This document shows, in pieces, positions 51,457-59,206 of a stretch of DNA of 64,000 bases. The notes beneath the pieces were generated by a model that had not been told where the DNA came from, did no database searches, and saw only the letters and a list, made by a program, of their open reading frames with translations. The DNA lies in contig NZ_CP070326.1 in NCBI RefSeq assembly GCF_016917755.1, positions 7,378,001-7,442,000 on the forward strand. The letters run 5' to 3'. Position numbers and translations under genes: made by a program. This DNA is from Streptomyces noursei. GTDB lineage: Bacteria > Actinomycetota > Actinomycetes > Streptomycetales > Streptomycetaceae. How positions within the stretch are numbered: the first letter of the stretch is position 1; every line of letters starts with the position of its first letter.

Positions 51457-51803
51457 GCATGCACCTATCAGGTGCGCACGGTTCGCAGGAGCCGGACGAC
51501 GGCGCCCGGCTCGCCGTCGCCGTGGAGATTCTGGGACTGCTCGCCGACCGCACCCGGCTGACACTGCTGCGCCGCCTCGGGGCCGGCGAGGCCGACGTCA
51601 CCACCCTGACCGCGGCCTGCGACGCCTCCCGGACGTCTGTCAGCCAGCACCTCGCCCGCCTCCGGCTGGCCGGCCTGGTCACCACCCGCAAGGACGGCCG
51701 GCGCGCCGTGTACGCCCTGCGGCACGGCCATCTGCGACGCCTGGTCGACGAGGCCCTCAACGCCGCCGACCACCAGGTCCGCCACCTGCCGCCGCACGAC
51801 TGA
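51447..51803 (+). CDS. ArsR/SmtB-family metal-responsive repressor
   Basis: A 118-residue winged-helix protein: VEILGLLADRTRLTLLRRL, the recognition region CDASRTSVSQHLARLRLAGL, the wing TTRKDGRRAVYAL, and a C-terminal helix HLRRLVDEALNAADHQVRH. His and Asp residues in that last helix (DEALNAADHQVRH) suit an alpha-5 metal site as in CzrA/SmtB. Divergent from the CDF exporter, it most likely senses Zn2+. ATG 51447; GTG 51441 is possible. Confidence 0.9.
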   Translation: MSARMHLSGAHGSQEPDDGARLAVAVEILGLLADRTRLTLLRRLGAGEADVTTLTAACDASRTSVSQHLARLRLAGLVTTRKDGRRAVYALRHGHLRRLVDEALNAADHQVRHLPPHD

Positions 51804-51900
51804 GCGGACACAACGGGCCGGGGGCGGCCGGGACTTCTACCACGTTCCGTCCCCCGGCGCACCATATGTCGTCCGTCCGTAGAACTTCTACCGTGGAGGG

Positions 51901-52590
51901 ATGCGCGTCCTGGTGGTCGACGGCGAGCCCCGCACGGCGGCTCTGCTGCGCCGCGGCCTCGCCGAGGAGGGCTATGTCGTGGACCTGGCGATGACCGGCC
52001 CGGAAGCCGTCTGGCGGGCCCGCGAGATGGCGTACGACCTGATCGTCCTGGACATCCTGCTGCGGGGCTTCGACGGCTTCGAGGTGTGCCGCCGGCTGCG
52101 CGCCGCCGGCTGCTGGCCGCCGGTCCTGGTATTGAGCGCCCGCAACGAGGTCTGCGACCGGGTCCGGGGCCTGGACGCGGGCGCCGACGACTACCTGGCC
52201 AAGCCCTTCAGCTTCGCGGAGTTGTACGCCCGACTGCGGGCCCTGTCCCGCCGCGGGGCGCACGCCCGACCGCCCCAGATGGCGGTGGGCGACCTCCGGC
52301 TGGACCCGGCCACCCGCCGCGTCTGGCGCGCGGGGGCCGAACTCCGGCTGTCGCCCAAGGAGTTCGCCCTGCTGGAGCTGTTCCTGCGGCACCCCGGCGA
52401 GGTGCTGACCCGGACCCTGATCCTGGAGCACGTCTGGGACTTCCCCTGCGACGGGGTGTCCAACGTCGTCGACCAGTACGTGGCCTATCTGCGCCGCAAG
52501 ATCGACCGGGCGGGCCAGGCGTCCCATCTGGAGACGGTCCGCGGCGCCGGCTACCGGCTGCTCGCCCCGACCCCCGTGACCAGTGGTTGA
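51901..52590 (+). CDS. Orphan OmpR-family response regulator
   Basis: A 229-residue receiver plus winged-helix protein. The phospho-Asp is in DLIVLDILLRGFDGFEV and the Lys in LAKPFSFAEL. The DNA-binding domain shows LSPKEFALLELFLRHPGEVL and RRKIDRAGQASHLETVRGAG. The first acidic pocket reads VVDGEP, where relatives have an acidic pair followed by Glu, so one Mg2+-binding acid is replaced by Gly. No histidine kinase lies beside it. Confidence 0.92.
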   Translation: MRVLVVDGEPRTAALLRRGLAEEGYVVDLAMTGPEAVWRAREMAYDLIVLDILLRGFDGFEVCRRLRAAGCWPPVLVLSARNEVCDRVRGLDAGADDYLAKPFSFAELYARLRALSRRGAHARPPQMAVGDLRLDPATRRVWRAGAELRLSPKEFALLELFLRHPGEVLTRTLILEHVWDFPCDGVSNVVDQYVAYLRRKIDRAGQASHLETVRGAGYRLLAPTPVTSG

Positions 52591-52757
52591 GCCGCCGCAC
52601 GACGACATGTGAGGACTCACATCCGCCGTACACGGTCACCTCATGCTGCGCTTCGCATACTGGCGGGGAACACGCGGGCCGCCGGCGTACAGGACGCCGG
52701 AACAGCGGCCTGCGGAACACGGGTGGACCGGTGTGCCGGAGCACCGGTGACAGGAAA

Positions 52758-52804
52758 CCCGGGGAACCGGAATCAGCTGAACCGGAGCCCGGGGAACCGG
52801 AATC
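52758..52804 (+). repeat. 17-bp direct repeat, 30-bp period
   Basis: CCCGGGGAACCGGAATC occurs at 52758-52774 and again at 52788-52804, in the 257-bp gap between the response regulator and the secreted protein. Related CCGGAGC/ACCGG fragments surround it. It could be a regulator site array or a slippage product. Confidence 0.55.
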
Positions 52805-52847
52805 CGGGCGCGCCGGCGGACCCGTGCACCCAGGTGAGGTGAATTCC

Positions 52848-53276
52848 ATGGGGACCACCAAGAAGGCGTACCGCTGGCGTACCACCACCATCGGCCTCGC
52901 CTGCGCGGCACTGCTGGCCGGCGGGGCGGGCACCGCGGTCGCCGCGCCGAGCGCGGTACCGGACCTGCACTCCCGCGCCGTTGCCGCTGCCGCCGCCACG
53001 TCGCACGAGAAGATCGACGTCAAGGCGAGCGCGAAGTCCGTCAAGGCCGGTGAGTCGGTCACCCTCAGCGGCCGGACCAAGGGCATACCGACGGGCAGCA
53101 AGCTCACCGTGCAGCACCTGAACAAGGGCAAGTGGACCACCCTGCACGCCAGCACCAAGACCAAGCACGGCGGCCACTACAGCGTCAAGGTCAAGCTCGG
53201 CAACAAGGGCAAGGAGAAGCTCCGCGTGGCCCACGGCAAGACGCACTCCTCCACCGTCACCGTGACCGTCCACTGA
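52848..53276 (+). CDS. Secreted basic beta-rich protein
   Basis: A 142-residue protein with a signal peptide (TTTIGLACAALLAGGAGTAVAA, cleavage after AVAA near 33). The mature part is lysine-rich with strands KIDVKASAKSVKAGESVTLS, SKLTVQHLNKGKWTTL and HYSVKVKLGNKGKEKLRV, like a single Ig-type bacterial surface domain. ATG 52848 follows AGGTGAGGTG. It follows the orphan response regulator and might be a target. Function unknown. Confidence 0.75.
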   Translation: MGTTKKAYRWRTTTIGLACAALLAGGAGTAVAAPSAVPDLHSRAVAAAAATSHEKIDVKASAKSVKAGESVTLSGRTKGIPTGSKLTVQHLNKGKWTTLHASTKTKHGGHYSVKVKLGNKGKEKLRVAHGKTHSSTVTVTVH

Positions 53277-53310
53277 GTGGGGCGGGCCGAGGGACACGGG
53301 AGGGGCGGTC

Positions 53311-53732
53311 GTGCGGATCGGAGAGCTGTCGGAACGCACCGGGACGCCCCGACGGCTGCTGCGCTCCTACGAGGAGCAGGGGCTGATCGCCGCCGCCCGC
53401 ACCCCGCACGGCACCGCGACTACGACGAGCGCTTCGTGGACCGGGTGCTGCAGATCAGGGGGCTGCTCGACGCCTGTCCGCCGACCCGCCTGATCCGGCA
53501 GATCCTGCCCTGCCTCGACAAGCCCCGGACCATCTACTTCCCGGACGCCACCCCGGAGATGCTGGCCACCCTCGCGCACCAGCGCGACCGGATGACCGAC
53601 CGCATCGGCTGCCTGACCCGCAACCGCGACGCCATCGCCGAGTACCTCGACGCGGTCCTCGCCTACAACCGCGGGGACGCCGGGGGCACCGGTCGGGTCG
53701 TCGGATCCGGCGCGGGGCGCCCTACCGGATGA
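53311..53732 (+). pseudogene. Frameshifted MerR-family regulator
   Basis: GTG 53311 behind GGGAGGGG starts a MerR helix-turn-helix (MRIGELSERTGTPRRLLRSY, then EEQGLIAAARTPHG). At about 53411-53413 the frame breaks. The rest of the family sequence continues in the next frame (DYDERFVDRVLQIRGLLDAC, LIRQILPCL) and ends at 53732. Inserting one C after CACGG would restore HGHRDYDERF, so a single-base deletion, or a sequencing error, is the simplest explanation. Unfixed, the product is a 60-residue fragment. Confidence 0.8.
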
Positions 53733-53849
53733 AAACCGTTGGCGCGACGGGCCGCGGCTGCTCTACGGTCTGACCCGGCGTCGGCACCATCGCCGCGCCG
53801 TCGATCGCATCGTGTCGAGGAACTGCACCGGACAGGGAGGTGGCAACTG

Positions 53850-53924
53850 ATGACCGTCACTGCCACGGGCATGGCCCGCAACCAGCAGACCAGCATCGCA
53901 TTCACCTCCGCGGTCCTCGGCTGA
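53850..53924 (+). CDS. 24-residue peptide ORF upstream of rsgA
   Basis: ATG 53850 lies 9 bases after GGGAGG and encodes MTVTATGMARNQQTSIAFTS plus AVLG before TGA 53922. No cysteines or clear rare-codon run are present. It ends 103 bp before the rsgA start. It could be a regulatory leader peptide or a genuine small protein; it rests on the strong ribosome binding site alone. Confidence 0.4.
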   Translation: MTVTATGMARNQQTSIAFTSAVLG

Positions 53925-54027
53925 CCCGACCTCTCTCGTTCTCCGCGCTCTTCCCGCGCGCCGGGCCCACCCGGCGCGTGCGCCAGCGTGCACAGCCGGG
54001 ACCGTGCCTTGTCGAAAGGCCATCCCG

Positions 54028-55176
54028 TTGTTCGCTCTTCCTCTCTCCGCCACGCATCCGCTGACCGCCGACTACGGCTGGGACGACGGATTCGCGGAGC
54101 TCTTCACCCCCTTCGCCGGGCAGGGGTTCGTGCCCGGCCGCGTGGCCCGCGTCGACCGCGGCCGGGTGGACGCCGTGGTGCCGGACGGCGACGGTGTCCG
54201 CACCGTCCTGGCCGACACCGCACTGGTGGCCACCGGCGACCCGACGCGGGTGCCCTGCACCGGCGACTGGGCCGTGCTCGACCTGGAGAACGGCCGGGTC
54301 GGCGACCATCTCGACGGCGTGGTGCGGGCGTTGCTGCCGCGCCGCACGGCCGTCCTGCGATCCGCCTCGTCGAAGCGATCCGAGGGGCAGGTCCTCGCGG
54401 CCAACGTCGAGTACGCGGTGGTCGCGGTCTCCCTGGCCGAGGCGCTCGACCTCGACCGCGTCGAGCGGTTCGTCTCCCTGGTGTGGGAGAGCGGGGCGCA
54501 GCCGCTGGTGCTCCTCACCAAGGCGGACCTGGTGACGGACCCGGCCACGCTGGGGCACCTCGTCGCGGACGCACAGCTCGCCGCGCCGGGCGTGCAGGTG
54601 CGGGCGGTCAGCGCGACCACCGGGGACGGCCTCGACGGGCTGTCCGCCCTGTTCGCGGGCACCACGTCCGTCCTCCTGGGGCGGTCCGGTGCCGGCAAGT
54701 CCACCCTGGCCAACGCGCTCTTCGGCGCGGACGTGCAGGACGTGCGGGCGGTCCGCGACCAGGACGGCAAGGGGCGGCACACCACCACGACCCGCGATCT
54801 GCTGGTGCTGCCCGGGGGCGGCGTGCTGATCGACACCCCGGGGCTCCGCGGCGTCGGGATGTGGGACGCCGAGGCCGGACTGTCCCGGACGTTCTCGGAC
54901 GTCGAGGAACTGGCCGAGCGGTGCCGGTTCCACGACTGCGCGCACGAGGTCGAACCCGGTTGCGCGGTGCAGTTCGCCGTGGAATCTGGCGAGTTGGCGC
55001 CGCGTCGGCTGGAGAGCTACCGCAAGCTGCGGCGCGAGAACCAGCGCATCGTGGCCAAGACGGACGCCCGACTGCGCGCCGAGATCCGGCGCGACTGGAA
55101 GCAGAAGCAGGCCCTGGGCCGCCACATGACGGAACGGAAGCGGGGCCAGGGGACCGGGTGGGGGACCGGCCGATAG
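54028..55176 (+). CDS. rsgA: Ribosome small-subunit-dependent GTPase A
   Basis: A 382-residue circularly permuted GTPase that helps mature the 30S subunit. The motifs come in the permuted order: G4 LLTKADLV, G5 VSATTG, G1 GRSGAGKST, G3 DTPGLRG. An OB-like domain precedes them and a zinc-binding C/H module follows (CRFHDCAHEVEPGC). TTG 54028 sits 8 bases after GAAAGG and gives the family-like N-terminus; GTG 54004 is an alternative. The C-terminal tail is basic (TERKRGQG). Confidence 0.9.
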   Translation: MFALPLSATHPLTADYGWDDGFAELFTPFAGQGFVPGRVARVDRGRVDAVVPDGDGVRTVLADTALVATGDPTRVPCTGDWAVLDLENGRVGDHLDGVVRALLPRRTAVLRSASSKRSEGQVLAANVEYAVVAVSLAEALDLDRVERFVSLVWESGAQPLVLLTKADLVTDPATLGHLVADAQLAAPGVQVRAVSATTGDGLDGLSALFAGTTSVLLGRSGAGKSTLANALFGADVQDVRAVRDQDGKGRHTTTTRDLLVLPGGGVLIDTPGLRGVGMWDAEAGLSRTFSDVEELAERCRFHDCAHEVEPGCAVQFAVESGELAPRRLESYRKLRRENQRIVAKTDARLRAEIRRDWKQKQALGRHMTERKRGQGTGWGTGR

Positions 55177-55186
55177 CCCCCTCCCG

Positions 55187-55233
55187 CGAGGGGCGGTGAC
55201 GCCGGGAAACGACCGGCGCTCCACCGCCCCTCG
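55187..55233. terminator. Nested bidirectional terminator hairpin
   Basis: A 12-bp outer stem (55187-55198 with 55222-55233) encloses an inner CGCCGG/CCGGCG stem with a GAAACGA loop, between the convergent rsgA and DUF456 genes. Confidence 0.8.
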
Positions 55234-55239
55234 CCCCCT

Positions 55240-55722
55240 TCACCCGGCGAGGACGGCCCCCACCCAGGTGCCCACCACCAGCAGGCAGGCGAACAGTTCG
55301 ACCAGGACGCTCAGGCCGACGGCGCGCAGCACCGTACGGGTGGAGGCCCAGGCGTCGCCGTGGCTGCCGAGCCGGACGCGTTCGAGGGCGTAGAGGCCGC
55401 CGAGCGCGCCCAACGGGCAGCCGACGACGGGGACCACGAAGAACCCCGCGATACCGGCCACGCCGGCGAGCACCAGCGTGCGGTAGGGCGCGCCCGCCTC
55501 GCGCACGTTGCGGGTCGGGAGCAGCCACTTGAGCACCTGATTGACCAGCAGGACGGCGGTGCCGGCCATCAGCACCGACCACGCCAGGGCGGACCGCTCG
55601 GCCGTGGCCCACCACAGCAGCCCCGCCCAGACGACCAGCGGCCCGGGGATACCGGGGACCAGCACCCCGAAGACGCCGAACAGCAGGACCAGCCCGACGC
55701 CGATCAGCTGCCAGGCGTTCAC
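55240..55722 (-). CDS. DUF456-family membrane protein
   Basis: A 160-residue protein with four to five helices: LIGVGLVLLFGVFGVLVPGI, PLVVWAGLLWWATAERS, LVLAGVAGIAGFFVVPVVG and LSVLVELFACLLVVGTWVG. The GVLVPGIPGPLVVWAG and PVVGCPLGALGGLY segments are typical of DUF456. Function unknown. GTG 55722 has only a weak ribosome binding site. Confidence 0.82.
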   Translation of the reverse strand: MNAWQLIGVGLVLLFGVFGVLVPGIPGPLVVWAGLLWWATAERSALAWSVLMAGTAVLLVNQVLKWLLPTRNVREAGAPYRTLVLAGVAGIAGFFVVPVVGCPLGALGGLYALERVRLGSHGDAWASTRTVLRAVGLSVLVELFACLLVVGTWVGAVLAG

Positions 55723-55899
55723 GCCGCGGCCCCGGCGGCGCCGGCGCGCGGGCGTGCCCCGAGCGGCGCACGTCCGGCGACGGCTCGAACGCTGCGCTCT
55801 GTTGCGGCCCGCATGGCCCAAGCCTGCCGGAAGGGGACCGGACGCGCTTCCCGGAGTGCCCTTTTCGCGCCCTGTCCGGGTGGGGTGCACGACGGGACA

Positions 55900-57195
55900 A
55901 TGCGGCCCATGGAGCAGCAGGGGGCGGGCCGCGGCAGGGAGGACGACTGGTGGTGGCGGGAGCTGTACGGCGAGGGCTCCGGGGCGGGAGGTGAGGACGG
56001 CGGGGGCAGCGGCACGGGGCCGCAGGCCGGCACCTCCGCCGGCGGCACCGATGCCTCCGACACCCTCGACGAACGGATCGAGTCTGTGCTGCGGACGATG
56101 GGCCGGGGCCCGGCCGCCGGCGCGGGGCCGTCCGGCGGCGCCACCGGCGCACCCTCGCCCGGGACCGCCCGGGACCCGGGCGGCCGCTCCACGCCCGACC
56201 ACCCCGCGCCCGGGGGATCCGGGCCCGCGGCGCCCGCGCCCGGGGAGTTGACCCTGCGGTCGTTCGAGCCGCGGCCGTGGGAGCCGAGTTCATGGGAGCC
56301 GCGCCCCTGGGAGCCGCCCGGCCGGTCGGCACCGCGGGCCGCCGGGCCGCCCGACGGGGCCGCGGCCCCCGCGCCCGTCGTCCGGGCGCCCGACACCCCC
56401 GCGTTCCCGGAGGTCGAGCCGGGCGCCCCCGCCGATCCGGTGCCGGACACGGTCCTGGACGGCGCCCGGTTCGGGCCGGTCGCCGTCCGCGCCGTCTCGC
56501 AGCGCGGCACGGACGTCCACCGACGGGGCGACGTCCGCGGCGAGGCGTACCTCACCGCCCGGTTCGGTTCGGGCCGCAACGCGCTGTTCCTGGTAGCCGT
56601 CGCCACCGGGCTGTCCACCACCGGAGCGGTCGCGCACCGCGCGGCCCGCGCCGCCTGCGCCTGGGCCGGCGGCGCCGTCGACCGCAATGCCACCCGGTTG
56701 GCGCAGGACCTCCGCGCCGGCCGGCACGACGCGCTCCGGGCGGGGTTGCAGCGCCTCACGGACCGCGGTTTCGGCGCGCTGCGCGGCCGGGCGGCGGAGC
56801 TCGGGATGCCGGCCGGCGCGCACCCGGCGGCGCTGCGCTGCCTGTTGCTGCCCGCCGACCCGCAGTGCCGTACCCGGGTGTTCTTCGCCGTCGGCGGGGG
56901 CGGGCTGTTCCGGCTCCGCCACGGCGGCTGGGAGGACCTGGAGCCCGCCGACGCCGGGCCCCCCGCGGCGCCGTTCCGCTTCCGCGCCGTGCCGGGCCGG
57001 CCGGGGGACGTCCTGCTGCTGTGCGGCACCGGCCTGGCGGAACCGCTCGGCACCGACCCGGACTTCGCCGCCCGGCTCGCCGCCGCGTGGTCCGCTCCCG
57101 CGCCGCCCGACCTGGCGGGGTTCCTGGCCGCCGTCCAGCCCCGGGGCGCGGGCGACGCCAAGGACCGCACGGCGGTGGGGGTCTGGGAGTCGTAA
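55900..57195 (+). CDS. Degenerate PP2C-like protein with disordered N-terminus
   Basis: About 431 residues. The first 190 are Gly/Pro/Ala-rich with a WEP repeat (RPWEPSSWEPRPWEPP). The C-terminal 230 residues follow the PP2C strand order, ending in DAKDRTAVGVWES like the final metal motif of Streptomyces PP2C proteins. The usual DG(M/H)GG metal loop reads VAVATGLSTTG, and the first NEDA-type motif is lost, so phosphatase activity is doubtful. ATG 55900 or 55909; neither has a strong ribosome binding site. It may bind a phosphoprotein without hydrolysing it. Confidence 0.65.
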   Translation: MRPMEQQGAGRGREDDWWWRELYGEGSGAGGEDGGGSGTGPQAGTSAGGTDASDTLDERIESVLRTMGRGPAAGAGPSGGATGAPSPGTARDPGGRSTPDHPAPGGSGPAAPAPGELTLRSFEPRPWEPSSWEPRPWEPPGRSAPRAAGPPDGAAAPAPVVRAPDTPAFPEVEPGAPADPVPDTVLDGARFGPVAVRAVSQRGTDVHRRGDVRGEAYLTARFGSGRNALFLVAVATGLSTTGAVAHRAARAACAWAGGAVDRNATRLAQDLRAGRHDALRAGLQRLTDRGFGALRGRAAELGMPAGAHPAALRCLLLPADPQCRTRVFFAVGGGGLFRLRHGGWEDLEPADAGPPAAPFRFRAVPGRPGDVLLLCGTGLAEPLGTDPDFAARLAAAWSAPAPPDLAGFLAAVQPRGAGDAKDRTAVGVWES

Positions 57196-57373
57196 CGGGG
57201 ACGTACCGCCGCCGCCCGCGTCGGCCCCCGGAGGCGGAGTGCTTCGCCCCGTGGGTTGATGGGAAGGAGCCGGCAGGCGGCCACGGTTCCCGCGGCCGTG
57301 CGCGCGGCGGTCCGCCGGCCCGTCGGCAGGCATGTCCCTCGGCCCGTTCGTCGTGCGTAAGGAGGCTCTCCCG

Positions 57374-59116
57374 GTGGCCAAGCAGACCGTAGCCGAGCAG
57401 TTCATCGACATCCTGGTGCGGGCCGGTGTCCGGCGGCTCTACGGGGTCGTCGGGGACAGCTTGAACCCGGTGGTGGACGCCATCCGCCGCAATTCCGCGA
57501 TCGACTGGATCCAGGTCCGGCACGAGGAGACCGCCGCCTTCGCCGCCGGCGCGGAGGCGCAGCTCACCGGGCGGCTGGCGGCCTGCGCGGGCTCCTGCGG
57601 GCCCGGCAATCTGCACCTGATCAACGGGCTGTACGACGCGCACCGGTCCATGGCCCCGGTCCTGGCGCTGGCCTCGCACATCCCCTCCAGCGAGATCGGT
57701 ACCAGCTACTTCCAGGAGACGCATCCGGACCGGCTGTTCTCCGAGTGCAGCCATTACAGCGAGCTGATCTCCAGCACCAAGCAGATGCCGCGGGTGCTGC
57801 AGACCGCGATCCAGCACGCCGTGGGGCAGAGCGGCGTCGCGGTGGTCTCGCTGCCCGGTGACATCGCCGCCGAACCGGCGCCCGAGCGCGCCTTCGAGCA
57901 CGCCCTGGTCACCAGCCGGCCCTCGGTCCGCCCCGGGGACGAGGAGATCGACGCGCTGGCCCGGATGGTCGACGCGGCCGACAAGGTCACGCTGTTCTGC
58001 GGCAGCGGCACCGCGGGGGCGCACGCCGAGGTGATGGAGTTCGCGGAGCGGGTGAAGTCGCCGGTGGGCCACGCGCTGCGCGGCAAGGAGTGGATCCAGT
58101 ACGACAACCCGTACGACGTCGGGATGAGCGGGCTGCTCGGGTACGGCGCGGCCTACGAGGCCACGCACCAGTGCGATCTGCTGATCCTGCTCGGCACGGA
58201 CTTCCCGTACAGCGCCTTCCTGCCCGACGACGTCCGGATCGTCCAGGTGGACGTGCGGCCCGAGCACCTGGGGCGGCGCACCAAACTGGACCTCGCCGTC
58301 TGGGGCGACGTCCGGGAGACGCTGCGGTGCCTCACCCCCAGGGTGCGCGAGAAGAGCAGCCGCACGTTCCTGGACCGGATGCTGAAGAAGCATGCGGACG
58401 CGCTGGAGGGGGTGGTCAGGGCGTACACCCGCAAGGTGGAGAAGCACGTCCCGATCCACCCCGAGTACGTCGCCTCGGTGCTCGACGAGGAGGCCGCCGC
58501 CGATGCGGTCTTCACCGTCGACACCGGCATGTGCAACGTCTGGGCGGCCCGCTACCTCACGCCCAACGGGCGCCGGCGGGTGATCGGTTCGTTCAGCCAC
58601 GGCTCGATGGCCAACGCGCTGCCGCAGGCGATCGGCGCCCAGTTCATGGACCGCGGCCGGCAGATCGTCTCGATGTCGGGCGACGGCGGCTTCTCGATGC
58701 TGATGGGCGACTTCCTCACCCTGGTCCAGTACGACCTACCGGTGAAGGTGGTGCTCTTCAACAACTCCTCGCTGGGGATGGTGGAGTTGGAGATGATGGT
58801 GGCGGGGCTGCCGGCGTACGGCACCACCAACCACAATCCCGACTTCTCCGCCATCGCCCGCGCGGCGGGTGCGTACGGCGTGCGGGTGGAGAAGCCCGAG
58901 CAGCTGCGCGGGGCGCTGCGCGACGCCTTCCGGCACAAGGGGCCGGCACTGGTCGACGTCGTCACCGATCCCAACGCGCTGTCCATCCCGCCGAAGATCA
59001 GCGCGGAGATGGTCTCCGGCTTCGCGCTCTCCGCCGGGAAGATCGTGCTGGACGGCGGGGTCGGGCGGATGGTGCAGATGGCCCGCTCCAACCTGCGGAA
59101 CATCCCGCGGGTGTGA
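57374..59116 (+). CDS. PoxB-like thiamine-diphosphate pyruvate oxidase/dehydrogenase
   Basis: A 580-residue TPP and FAD enzyme, probably oxidatively decarboxylating pyruvate to acetate with electrons to quinone. The catalytic Glu is in VRHEETAAF, the FAD region includes FCGSGTAGAH and LILLGTDFPYSAF, and the TPP-Mg motif starts MSGDGGFSMLMGDF and ends FNNSSLG. Acetolactate synthase is excluded by PoxB-like features (SCGPGNLHLINGLYDAHRS). GTG 57374 follows AAGGAGG with ideal spacing. Confidence 0.88.
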   Translation: MAKQTVAEQFIDILVRAGVRRLYGVVGDSLNPVVDAIRRNSAIDWIQVRHEETAAFAAGAEAQLTGRLAACAGSCGPGNLHLINGLYDAHRSMAPVLALASHIPSSEIGTSYFQETHPDRLFSECSHYSELISSTKQMPRVLQTAIQHAVGQSGVAVVSLPGDIAAEPAPERAFEHALVTSRPSVRPGDEEIDALARMVDAADKVTLFCGSGTAGAHAEVMEFAERVKSPVGHALRGKEWIQYDNPYDVGMSGLLGYGAAYEATHQCDLLILLGTDFPYSAFLPDDVRIVQVDVRPEHLGRRTKLDLAVWGDVRETLRCLTPRVREKSSRTFLDRMLKKHADALEGVVRAYTRKVEKHVPIHPEYVASVLDEEAAADAVFTVDTGMCNVWAARYLTPNGRRRVIGSFSHGSMANALPQAIGAQFMDRGRQIVSMSGDGGFSMLMGDFLTLVQYDLPVKVVLFNNSSLGMVELEMMVAGLPAYGTTNHNPDFSAIARAAGAYGVRVEKPEQLRGALRDAFRHKGPALVDVVTDPNALSIPPKISAEMVSGFALSAGKIVLDGGVGRMVQMARSNLRNIPRV

Positions 59117-59128
59117 GACCGGGAGGGA

Positions 59129-59166
59129 GACCGGGGGTGGGGGACCGGGGGTGGGGGACCGGGGGC
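59129..59166 (+). repeat. 14-bp G-rich tandem repeat
   Basis: GACCGGGGGTGGGG occurs about 2.7 times just after the PoxB-like stop. It makes several runs of four or more G on the plus strand, a candidate G-quadruplex, in the 90-bp gap between convergent genes. It may slow polymerase and act as a terminator. Confidence 0.6.
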
Positions 59167-59206
59167 GCGGTGGGGGCGCGCCCGACGGGCGGGGCGGGCC
59201 GGCGGG

